64,000 nucleotides of DNA from Prosthecobacter gellanilyticus (GTDB lineage: Bacteria; Verrucomicrobiota; Verrucomicrobiia; Verrucomicrobiales; Verrucomicrobiaceae), in assembly GCF_007992435.1 (NCBI RefSeq), contig NZ_BKAG01000010.1, forward strand, positions 62,001 through 126,000. The letters are read 5' to 3'. This document shows, in pieces, positions 57,026-64,000 of the stretch (positions are counted from its first letter, which is position 1; each line of letters opens with the position of its first letter). The notes under the pieces were generated by a model, which was not told the DNA's origin, searched no databases, and saw nothing but the letters and a program-made list of their open reading frames with translations. A program made the translations under genes and the position numbers.

Positions 57026-58963
57026 TTAAAACACATACCGGAACTCGGCCGTGCCCAACAAAGATTGCACCAGCGTTTCCAATCCGAGTTCACGTTTCAG
57101 TTCCTCGGCATCACCCAGTTCGTCAGCCTTGGGATCACGGTTGAGGACCAGGCGGTAGGCGGCTTTCACATCGTTGTTGGCCTTGGTGGCGATCTCCGTA
57201 GCAATCTCCTCCACCAGCGGATTGTTCATGAAGAACAGCGCCTGCGGAGCCACGGTGGTGACATCGCGCTGGCCTTTGATCTGCGTGGGTCCAGGGAAAT
57301 CAAAGGTGCTGAAGAGTTCGGGCACGGCATCGCGAATCACCGGGAGATAGATGGTGCGGAAGTTATCCTCGACGGTGAGCAGACTGCGTGTGCGGCCATG
57401 GTTGCCCTTGCCACCTGTGCCTGCAACCTGCACGCCCTCGGGGCGATCCAGAGTAAGGCGCCCGGAGAGCTGTAGCAAGGTATCGCGCAGCGGCTCGAGC
57501 TCAAGCCGCTTGGGGTTCATGCGCCAGCGCAGCTTGTTGCCGGCATCCGGATGTGTGTTGTCCCCCTTGCTGGAGAGACGGTAGGTGCGGCTCAGCATCA
57601 TCGTGCGGATCATCTTCTTCACCGACCAACCGCCTTCGATGAAACGCACGGCCAGATGATCCAGCAGTTCTGGATGGGTGGGATCCGCGCCGGTGATGCC
57701 AAAGTCATCCACGGTGCGCACCAGCCCCTCGCCGAACAAATGTTGCCACAAGCGGTTCACCATCACCCTGGAGGTCAGCGGATGTGAGGGCGAGGCCATC
57801 CATTGAGCGAGCTCGAGACGTCCGGAGGACTTCGCTGGGATGGCGGACAAGGCAGGAAGATTCGGCAGGCCGAGTTTGCCACGATCCGGCGCGGCCTCGC
57901 GCTCATACGGATCGCCACCGACAGCCAGCTCGCAGTCGCGAACATCGCCCTCGATCACGCCCATGCAGAAATGTGGATCGTGATCAAAGCGGATCGTGCC
58001 CTTGGGATTTCCCAGCTCGCGGATGTCATCCATGGAATGAATGCCGGCAGGCAGCTGCAACGGCGGACCGACCTCCTCATTCAGCTCCGTGGGAAGATCC
58101 ACCAGTGCCTCAGGACTCACGTAACCCCCGCGCGCGGGCTCGGACCGGTTTGGTGTGCCGCTGAGCGTGCGGCTGCTGTAAAAGATGCCAGCCAGCGCAT
58201 AATAGTCCTTTTGAGTGATCGGCTCAGTCTTGTGATCATGGCAGCGAGCACAACTGAGCGTGAGCCCCATGAAAGCACGCGAGACGACATCGATCTGGTC
58301 ATCCACCTGATCCAGCACGTATTGCTCATAGCTGCCTTCCTGCAGATTCATGCTGCCAAGAGCCAGCATGCCTGTGCCCACAATCTGATCGCGACGTTGC
58401 AGCACTGTTTTTGCAGGCAGCAGATCCCCAGCGATCTGCTCCGCCACGAAGCGGTTGTAGGGTTTGTCCTCGTTCAATGAATCAATGACCCAGTCACGAT
58501 AGCGCGCTGCATAAAGGAAAGGGGCATTCCACACACGGCCGACACTGTCCGCATAACGGACCACGTCTAACCAATGACGCGCCCAGCGCTCACCGAAACG
58601 CTCGGACTCGAGGTAAGCATCCACCACCTTGGCAAAGGCCACGTCATCCGTAGCTGGATCTCGCACAAACTTCTCCACGTCCCCCTGGGTCGGTGGCAAC
58701 CCGAGCAGATCAAAGGAAGCACGACGGATCAGCGTGAGACGGGAGGCATCGCCAATCGGGTGCAGGTTGTCTTTCTCCAATCGCGCCAGGATGAAGCGAT
58801 CAATGTCATCCTTGGCCCAGGCCGTGTCCTTCGTCGCTGGCGCGGGATGCCGGACGATGCGCTGGTAGGACCAGGGCGTGGGGTTCTCATACTTCTCCGC
58901 AGCGAGCAGTCCCGAGCAGGACACCGCAGAGAGAAAGAGAACACGGAGGTGAGTTGCTTTCAT
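57026..58963 (-). CDS. DUF1549/DUF1553 (PSCyt2-PSD1) protein
   Basis: A 645-residue protein with a signal peptide (VLFLSAVSCSGLLAAE). DUF1549 follows at about 50-280 (IDRFILARLEKDNLHPIG, ERWARHWLDVVRYADS, a haem-like CARCHDHK), then DUF1553 from about 385 (ASPSHPLTSRVMVNRLWQHL, LLDHLAVRFIEGGWSVKKMI). The more common architecture begins with a PSCyt1 cytochrome domain, which is missing here. The protein precedes the DUF1501 gene on the same strand, its constant partner in these phyla. Confidence 0.88.
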   Translation of the reverse strand: MKATHLRVLFLSAVSCSGLLAAEKYENPTPWSYQRIVRHPAPATKDTAWAKDDIDRFILARLEKDNLHPIGDASRLTLIRRASFDLLGLPPTQGDVEKFVRDPATDDVAFAKVVDAYLESERFGERWARHWLDVVRYADSVGRVWNAPFLYAARYRDWVIDSLNEDKPYNRFVAEQIAGDLLPAKTVLQRRDQIVGTGMLALGSMNLQEGSYEQYVLDQVDDQIDVVSRAFMGLTLSCARCHDHKTEPITQKDYYALAGIFYSSRTLSGTPNRSEPARGGYVSPEALVDLPTELNEEVGPPLQLPAGIHSMDDIRELGNPKGTIRFDHDPHFCMGVIEGDVRDCELAVGGDPYEREAAPDRGKLGLPNLPALSAIPAKSSGRLELAQWMASPSHPLTSRVMVNRLWQHLFGEGLVRTVDDFGITGADPTHPELLDHLAVRFIEGGWSVKKMIRTMMLSRTYRLSSKGDNTHPDAGNKLRWRMNPKRLELEPLRDTLLQLSGRLTLDRPEGVQVAGTGGKGNHGRTRSLLTVEDNFRTIYLPVIRDAVPELFSTFDFPGPTQIKGQRDVTTVAPQALFFMNNPLVEEIATEIATKANNDVKAAYRLVLNRDPKADELGDAEELKRELGLETLVQSLLGTAEFRYVF

Positions 58964-59006
58964 GACCGGATGGGTAAGTCACACAAATCACTAACAAAGT
59001 TTGCTC

Positions 59007-60551
59007 TCAGCGATGCGTCTTGAGCCACACGCTGAGCGCTTTCACGTTCTGGTTAAAGTCGAGGCTGTAAAGCACACCGCCCTCGGGTTTGACCTTCTTG
59101 CCTTCGGAATTGCGCATCACGCCGCGCTCGTCATCCGTGGCAGTCCAGGAGCCATCAGGCTTCATCTCGGCGAGGATCGTTTTGATGTCTTCCTCCGTGG
59201 GAGGCGAGGACCAGCGCTCTTTTTCCACGCGTGGGAAGTCCACCTTTTCACCGCGGGCGATCTTGCTGCCAGTGGCCTGGATGGCGTCGAGTTCGCTGTC
59301 CCATTTCCAGCCGTAGTTGGAGGAAGCTTTCTTGTCGGAATAGGTGAGCTCAAAGCCTTTGCCACCTGGTCCGCGCTCAAAATAGATGGGCTTGTTGGTT
59401 TGCAGTTCGTAGAAGCGGGCGACCTGATTGCCCGGGAGCAGCACGGTGCGGAGGTAGATAACAGCTTTGGCGATCGGCGGCAGGTATTTCTTGTCACCCG
59501 TGGCGGCGGAGAGCTTCAGCAGTGCCCACATGGCGGCCTGGGATTCGCGACCACAGATGGCGGTGGGTTCGAACTGGCGGCTCCACACGGGCTGCATCTC
59601 GGCATTGTATTGCTGGCCCCAGGCCGGCTGCGGATCAGGCATCTGCGAGGTGACGAGGAAATCGCCTCCATGCTTGGCGGCATCGATGTATTTTTGATCT
59701 CCACGCAGCTGCCCGGCGAGCAGCAGGGTGCTCATGAGGGTGGCGTGCGTGTTGTCATTCAGCACATAGCAGCCGGTGAAATCCTTGGGCCATTTGCGCG
59801 GCCAGTCGGCAGGATAATTGCCGGGCTTGACGGGATACATCGACTCCGGCGGCGGCGCTGTGGGATGCGAATCAAAGTTCGCGCTCCATCCGCCCGCCGG
59901 ATACTGCGTGGCCATGATCGTCTCGAGAGCATAATCAGCCGCTTCCTTGATCTCCGCATCCTTACCGCCGAGCGCATGATCCACACGCACCAGCAGGCGT
60001 GTCGCAGCCTGGGAGACATCATCGTCAAAGGTGGAGTAGTTGTTCTTGTTTTTGTGCTGACGCCAATTGTGCCAGCCCGCCTCGGCCTGAGGTGTCTTGG
60101 AGCGTGAGATGAGCTTTCCTTCCAGATCGCGGCGATAAAGCATTTCATCGCGCCCCTTCGCATCAAAGTGCCCCGAATAATCCCAACCACCGGAAGCCAG
60201 TTGTGTGCGTGCCACCGCGCGCGCCGCGTCCACGGCTCCCTTCAGGCAGGCCTCGTCCTTCGTCGCCTCATAAGCATCCAGCATCGCCATGCCTACCGCC
60301 GGTGTGCCTGGAGGCTGGATCCAGATGGTGTCAGGCCCGGGAATGCCCTCCGCCTCACGCAGCTTGAAGTCCGCGCTGTAGCGATAAACGTAGCCGCCAT
60401 GAGCCGCTGCATTGCTGTGATAGAAGGTCACAGCTTTGGTTAGGGCGGAGGAAACCTCGGCGGGAGTGGCGGCATTCGCGAGCGGAGCAATGACGAAGGC
60501 CGAAGCCAGAATGACGAAGGAATGACGAAGAGAATATAGCGAGCTGTGCAT
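59007..60551 (-). CDS. Secreted alpha/alpha-toroid protein, pectate lyase PL10-like
   Basis: A 514-residue secreted protein (signal VILASAFVIAPLANAA). Repeated helical pairs with Gly-Trp turns (ARTQLASGGWDYS, ETIMATQYPAGGWSANFDSHP, DNTHATLMSTLLLAGQL) resemble PL10 pectate lyases and related polysaccharide-active toroids. The catalytic aspartate of PL10 cannot be confirmed by eye. The gene is upstream of the DUF1549 and DUF1501 genes on the same strand (43 bases), so the three may form a uronic-acid-polysaccharide breakdown unit. Confidence 0.65.
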   Translation of the reverse strand: MHSSLYSLRHSFVILASAFVIAPLANAATPAEVSSALTKAVTFYHSNAAAHGGYVYRYSADFKLREAEGIPGPDTIWIQPPGTPAVGMAMLDAYEATKDEACLKGAVDAARAVARTQLASGGWDYSGHFDAKGRDEMLYRRDLEGKLISRSKTPQAEAGWHNWRQHKNKNNYSTFDDDVSQAATRLLVRVDHALGGKDAEIKEAADYALETIMATQYPAGGWSANFDSHPTAPPPESMYPVKPGNYPADWPRKWPKDFTGCYVLNDNTHATLMSTLLLAGQLRGDQKYIDAAKHGGDFLVTSQMPDPQPAWGQQYNAEMQPVWSRQFEPTAICGRESQAAMWALLKLSAATGDKKYLPPIAKAVIYLRTVLLPGNQVARFYELQTNKPIYFERGPGGKGFELTYSDKKASSNYGWKWDSELDAIQATGSKIARGEKVDFPRVEKERWSSPPTEEDIKTILAEMKPDGSWTATDDERGVMRNSEGKKVKPEGGVLYSLDFNQNVKALSVWLKTHR

Positions 60552-60583
60552 GGCGATTCTGGTTTCTGTTCCGGACGATGAAC

Positions 60584-61042
60584 TTAGTCTGAAATGTTAA
60601 ATCCTGTGATTATGGTACCCTCGGGAAGGTGTCTGACTTTATCGTGCAGTTGACCGGCAAGATTCACTGCCACCACGAAAGACCGAATCCCTATGTTGTC
60701 GTAGCTTATGCTTCCACCAACGACAGGATTCACCTTGAAATCGTAGCATTGACCTTGGCCCAACAGCCTGCCTTCCCGAACAGCTCTCTCGACGAAGCCG
60801 CCGAACAAATAATGGTCTTGGCCGTCTTCGGTGCCAAGCAACTCATTCAATTGAGCGATCGACTGACAAACTAGTGAAATTTTGCCTTCGAGAGTATCGA
60901 GAAACCAGATTCCTTCATCATTCTGAAGAAAGAAGTCTCCAAACGCAGTCACGCGAATGACCGCTTTATCAGCCAGCGGCAACCACAGCCACGAATCCAA
61001 GGCTCGTTGGATATCCTGAGCGGATGGTTGAATGAAAAACAT
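60584..61042 (-). CDS. Tdi1-type immunity protein (DUF1851-like)
   Basis: A 152-residue soluble protein from the ATG at 61042. The C-terminal half, CYDFKVNPVVGGSISYDNIG and GQLHDKVRHLPEGTII, matches the T6SS immunity protein Tdi1 C-terminal domain (PF08906), and the N-terminal half has the DFFLQNDEGIWFLDTLEGKI strand pattern. No toxin gene is adjacent. The ATG lies one base after the M56 gene stop, so translation is probably coupled. The role may be immunity to a non-local toxin, or a signalling module. Confidence 0.75.
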   Translation of the reverse strand: MFFIQPSAQDIQRALDSWLWLPLADKAVIRVTAFGDFFLQNDEGIWFLDTLEGKISLVCQSIAQLNELLGTEDGQDHYLFGGFVERAVREGRLLGQGQCYDFKVNPVVGGSISYDNIGIRSFVVAVNLAGQLHDKVRHLPEGTIITGFNISD

Positions 61043-61043
61043 C

Positions 61044-62879
61044 TTACTCCGCCTTGATCCCGACATTCTTGTTCCCGTTGTCACGCACGGCGTCCACGGT
61101 GTTGTGCAGGGAGCCCAGCGGCACATTGGCATCACCAGAGACGACGACTTTGGAGCTTGGGTGTTCAGGGAGGAACTTGCTGAGATAACCACGCAGGCCG
61201 GTGGTGGCGACTTTGTCGCCGTTGACCAGCACGGTGTCACCGCCAGCGGTCACATGAAGGTTGATGACCTCTCCACTGCTAGCGGAGGCGGACTCCCCTT
61301 TGCGGACCTTGATGGCACCCTCACCTTCACGGGCACCGGGCTTCTTGCCACCTTCACCATCGCGAGCGCCAGTTTTGACACCGCCTTCACCATCACGGGC
61401 ACCAGGCTTTTTCACTCCTTCACCGTCGCGGGCTCCTGTGCGAGGTTTCTCGCCATCGCGCTCGCCGGTGCGTGGTTTGTCTCCGTCACGCTCGCCCGTG
61501 CGGGGCTTGTCGCCATCACGCATGCCAGGCTTCTTGGCACCTTCGCCATCGCGGACGCCGGGCTTCTTGCCGCCCTCGCCTTCACCATCACGGGCAGGCT
61601 TCTTCACGCCGCCCTCACCATCGCGGGCTCCAGGCTTCTTCACACCTTCGCCATCGCGATCGCCGGTCTTCTTGGCACCTTCACCGTCACGGTCACCGGA
61701 TTTCTTCACGCCGTCGCGCTCGCGTTCACCTTCGCGCATGGGCTTGCCATCTTGCTCGGCCTCGCCTTTGCGCGGCTGCTCTGTTTCAGTGGAGCGGTTG
61801 GCTGCGCCTTCACGGACCTTGGCGGGGACTTCTTTTTCCGCAGCACGAGCTGTGGTGAAGGAATAGCTGACGAGGACGCCGAGCGTGAGGACGAGCAGTG
61901 CGTGAACCCAGGGCTGGCGGGTGGTTGGTTGGGCGATCATAAGAATGCGTTGACGCAGAGTGGGGTGGTTGCGCACACATGGGGCCAACCCTGCAATGGC
62001 CGGAGGTGCGAAAAAGGTTTCCTGAATGCGCAGCAGCGTGTGCCCGTAATCGAGACGCTCCGAGGGCGCGAGAATCTCAAGTGCTCCAGCATCACAGCGC
62101 AGTTCACGATCCGCCTGAAAGCGCGAGACCACGAACCACACGAGCGGATTGAACCAATGCAGCGCCTGCACCGCCGTGGCGGCCCAGTTCCAGGCCAGGT
62201 CATGCTGCTTCACATGCAGCAGCTCATGCAGCACCACATGACGGAGGCTGCTTTCATCAAAGCGAGTCTCCCAATCCTCCGGCAGAAGCAATGTTGGTTG
62301 GCGGATGCCGACCATGGCCGGCGTGGTGCCCTCAGGCATCAGCGCGATGCTCACTGGCTTCTCGATGGCAATCTTGCGGGAAAGACTGGCCACAAGCGCC
62401 TTCAGTAGAGGTGATTTGGCACGTGGACGACTCCCAAGCTGGCGATGAAACTGATGCTGCCTCCACAAAGCAGCACCAAGCACCGCCAGAGCCCCAAGCG
62501 ACCATAGTGACAGCAATGCTCCACGAACCGTAATGACAGGCTGAGCGACCACTGAAGAGACGGTAGAAGCATCAAGCCTGTCTGCAGCCGTGACCATAGA
62601 GTCCATCAGCCCAGCATCCATCAAGGGCTGGTCTTCCGCGACCGTCTCAATGACCGCAGGCTGTGCATCTGAAGTCGCCATCCAGGCCCCAATACCAAAC
62701 CCGGCCGGAATGAAGGCGGGCAGCATGAGCTTCATGCCCACCAGCATCCAGAGTCCAATGCGCCAGGCAGGACTGAGCCGGATGCCGAGCATCAGGCGCA
62801 GACCAAGCACCGCCAGGATGAGGACACTGGCCTCCAGGGAAGTGCGCATGAGCCAGTGGAAAAGGGCGTCGGCATTCAT
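61044..62879 (-). CDS. BlaR1-like M56 metallopeptidase with RDGEG repeats and an ExbD-like tail
   Basis: A 611-residue membrane protein. Helices lie near 15-70 and 120-140; the zinc motif HELLH is near residue 218 (VVLHELLHVKQHD), and the ELRCDAGALE glutamate near 260 is the third ligand. A helix near 330 (VHALLVLTLGVLVSYSF) puts the rest outside the cytoplasm: a charged region with over ten repeats of about 8-12 residues (RDGEGxKKPG), then an ExbD/TolR-like domain of about 75 residues (VVVSGDANVPLGSLHNTVD). The usual penicillin-binding sensor domain of BlaR1 is absent. The gene sits between blaI and the Tdi1-like gene. Confidence 0.85.
   Translation of the reverse strand: MNADALFHWLMRTSLEASVLILAVLGLRLMLGIRLSPAWRIGLWMLVGMKLMLPAFIPAGFGIGAWMATSDAQPAVIETVAEDQPLMDAGLMDSMVTAADRLDASTVSSVVAQPVITVRGALLSLWSLGALAVLGAALWRQHQFHRQLGSRPRAKSPLLKALVASLSRKIAIEKPVSIALMPEGTTPAMVGIRQPTLLLPEDWETRFDESSLRHVVLHELLHVKQHDLAWNWAATAVQALHWFNPLVWFVVSRFQADRELRCDAGALEILAPSERLDYGHTLLRIQETFFAPPAIAGLAPCVRNHPTLRQRILMIAQPTTRQPWVHALLVLTLGVLVSYSFTTARAAEKEVPAKVREGAANRSTETEQPRKGEAEQDGKPMREGERERDGVKKSGDRDGEGAKKTGDRDGEGVKKPGARDGEGGVKKPARDGEGEGGKKPGVRDGEGAKKPGMRDGDKPRTGERDGDKPRTGERDGEKPRTGARDGEGVKKPGARDGEGGVKTGARDGEGGKKPGAREGEGAIKVRKGESASASSGEVINLHVTAGGDTVLVNGDKVATTGLRGYLSKFLPEHPSSKVVVSGDANVPLGSLHNTVDAVRDNGNKNVGIKAE
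61305..61740 (-). repeat. In-frame repeats coding for RDGEG/KPRTG units
   Basis: Within the M56 gene, units of about 24-36 bases encode variants of RDGEGxKKPGA and GERDGDKPRT in tandem. Near-identical copies such as the KPRTGERDGD pair mark recent slippage-type expansion. Repeat number may vary between strains. Confidence 0.8.
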
Positions 62880-62932
62880 GGTGAGTTGAAAGGTTGGTTA
62901 GACGGCCAGGAGAAGGGTTTGAGGAGTGGAAG

Positions 62933-63337
62933 CTACTTTTTCAGTTTCTTCTCTGCCTGGGCCAGCACTTCACGAAGCGCAGCGAGGTCGTCTTTCGAGA
63001 CTTCCTCACGTTCCATCAGTCCGGCCACGAAAGGTGTGAGGCGGCCGTTGAACACGCGATCGAGGAAACTGACGCTTTCCTCGTGTTGGCACTGGTCCTG
63101 CGAAACCGCTGGCGTGTAGCGAAACTCCCGGCCCACCGACTCCACGGCCAGGGCGCCCTTTTCAGTCAGGCGGCGGATCAGGGACTGCACGGTGCGCGGT
63201 TTCCAGTGCAGGTGTCCTTCCAGGACCTTCACCACCTCGCCGAGCGTGCTGGTGCCACGCTCCCACAGCACCTTCATGACCGTCCATTCGGCATCGGAAA
63301 TGCGTGGCGTTGCGTGGATGTCTTGTTCGTCGGACAT
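62933..63337 (-). CDS. blaI: BlaI/MecI-family transcriptional repressor
   Basis: A 134-residue winged-helix protein. ISDAEWTVMKVLWERG and LHWKPRTVQSLIRRLTEKGALA form the DNA-binding domain; the rest is a dimerisation tail containing DRVFNGRLTPFVAGLM. BlaI proteins repress their own operon until the M56 partner cleaves them. The M56 gene follows by 53 bases. Two palindromes of BlaI type lie directly upstream of its start, which fits autorepression. Confidence 0.92.
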   Translation of the reverse strand: MSDEQDIHATPRISDAEWTVMKVLWERGTSTLGEVVKVLEGHLHWKPRTVQSLIRRLTEKGALAVESVGREFRYTPAVSQDQCQHEESVSFLDRVFNGRLTPFVAGLMEREEVSKDDLAALREVLAQAEKKLKK

Positions 63338-63342
63338 GGCTT

Positions 63343-63380
63343 GGATTACAAACGTGATCCATGGATTACACGCGTAATCC
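63343..63380. promoter_or_regulatory. Two BlaI-type palindromic operators
   Basis: GGATTAC-AAAC-GTGATCC (63343-63360) and GGATTAC-ACGC-GTAATCC (63363-63380) are 18-base palindromes with 7-base arms, 20 bases apart, starting six bases upstream of the blaI ATG. The second is perfect; the first has one arm mismatch. Placement and symmetry match operators bound by BlaI/MecI repressors. Confidence 0.85.
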
Positions 63381-63409
63381 GAGGTAGCAAGAATATTTTT
63401 CTCTTTTTG

Positions 63410-64000
63410 TTAAACCGCTGCCTTCCGCCCCCGATAAGCGAGCGCGAAGAACAGGCAGACCACCGCCGTGAGTGCTGTTTCACCCCACCAAAAGTGCTTC
63501 CAATCCGCATGACCTTCCGCCTGGGAGGCGAGATACCACCACCCACCGCCGAGATACCCCAGCAGATTTCCCACACCGCTCATCAGCAGGGCCAGCAGGG
63601 CCTGCGCACGCACACGCCAGCGGGGATCAATGCGCTCCTCCAGATAGATCTGGGTGGTGATGAAGTAGAGCGTGAAGGCAAAACCATGCAGCGTGGTGCC
63701 GACAACGATCCATGGGAACGAATCCGTCGCGTTCAATGAATAGCGCACCACACAGATGGCGATGCCTGACATGAACACCCACTTCAGCCGGAAGCGCGCG
63801 AGCAAGCCGGCAAGAAACACCATCGTGAGGATCTCCGTGCTTTGCGCCAGAGACATCACCGCCGCCACATTCTTCACGCCATGATCTTTCAGTTGCAGTG
63901 CTGTGTAGGGATAGAAAGCCGCCAGCGGAATGCAGTAGAGAGCCGCCGTGATGAAGACGATGCGGTGATCCCGATGCTTGAGAAGTGAGAGCGCATCCAG
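63410..64000 (-). CDS. MFS nucleoside-permease-like protein, cut by the window end
   Basis: The C-terminal 196 residues of a membrane transporter whose start lies beyond base 64000. It has six or so helices and the motif-like segments LYCIPLAAFYPYTALQ, VAAVMSLAQSTEIL, TLHGFAFTLYFITTQIYLE and ALLALLMSGVGNLLGYLGG, which resemble the NupG/XapB nucleoside:H+ symporter branch of the MFS. It is divided from blaI by the operators but is on the same strand, so it could be read into the blaI promoter region. The substrate is inferred only. Confidence 0.72.
   Translation of the reverse strand: MDALSLLKHRDHRIVFITAALYCIPLAAFYPYTALQLKDHGVKNVAAVMSLAQSTEILTMVFLAGLLARFRLKWVFMSGIAICVVRYSLNATDSFPWIVVGTTLHGFAFTLYFITTQIYLEERIDPRWRVRAQALLALLMSGVGNLLGYLGGGWWYLASQAEGHADWKHFWWGETALTAVVCLFFALAYRGRKAAV

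Noticed and set aside
61300-61740. Repeats near 61.5 kb as a CRISPR or minisatellite outside genes
   Set aside because: The repeats are in frame inside the M56 gene and vary as coding units, without spacers.
61032-62408. A 458-codon + strand open frame opposite the M56 gene
   Set aside because: Its low-complexity product mirrors the RDGEG repeats; the - strand frame has HELLH and clear membrane helices.

Overview
The window reads as chromosome of a Verrucomicrobiota bacterium, probably near Prosthecobacter or Verrucomicrobium. This is inferred from high-GC coding sequence, Planctomycetes/Verrucomicrobia-type proteins (DUF1501, DUF1549/DUF1553, CxxCH 'EHMPP' cytochrome domains fused to leucine-rich repeats, an SHD1-esterase), a Gram-negative envelope (RND pump, TolC, O/P porin, lipoprotein) and the near absence of strong Shine-Dalgarno motifs. 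I see no tRNA, rRNA, CRISPR array, insertion sequence or prophage gene.

Region 1 (2-12174, + strand) is a compact, largely overlapping operon. It holds an AMP-dependent acyl ligase, two VOC proteins, two acyl carrier proteins, two SAM methyltransferases, an FkbH-like HAD-IIIC enzyme, a beta-helix acyltransferase carrying a relic ligase C-domain, a kynurenine-formamidase-like hydrolase, and an AAC(3)-DUF4910 fusion. Together they look like an assembly line that builds a small (perhaps O-methylated glyceroyl) acyl group on a carrier protein and transfers it to an amino sugar.

Region 2 (12203-16750, - strand) holds three glycosyltransferase-like genes, two of them paralogues around a GT9 family gene. 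Divergently, 16934-20474 encodes neuA, neuB, neuC and neuD type nonulosonic acid genes. After an esterase and a DUF3516 helicase, 24186-27399 supplies a PtmE-like nucleotidyltransferase, LegB and LegC. Regions 1 and 2 therefore describe synthesis, decoration and transfer of a legionaminic-acid-type sugar.

Region 3 (27485-37018) has a VWA-like membrane protein, then a - strand run of cytochrome-domain proteins, a lipoprotein and the ResB/CcsA cytochrome c assembly machinery. Region 4 (37341-44436) is an RND efflux operon (adaptor, an RraA-family enzyme, pump, TolC) and a small membrane protein.

Region 5 (44515-52326) is phosphate acquisition: an O/P-type porin divergent from pstS-pstC-pstA-pstB-pstB, with a shared control region rich in GTCAC half-sites. 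PstC carries an exceptional helical insertion. Region 6 (52586-60551) has a small membrane protein behind a near-consensus promoter, a catalytically dead M48-like protein, and a DUF1501 / DUF1549-DUF1553 / pectate-lyase-like trio. Region 7 (60584-64000) is a BlaI - M56 protease - Tdi1-type immunity protein operon with two palindromic operator boxes, followed by a truncated nucleoside-permease-like MFS gene.
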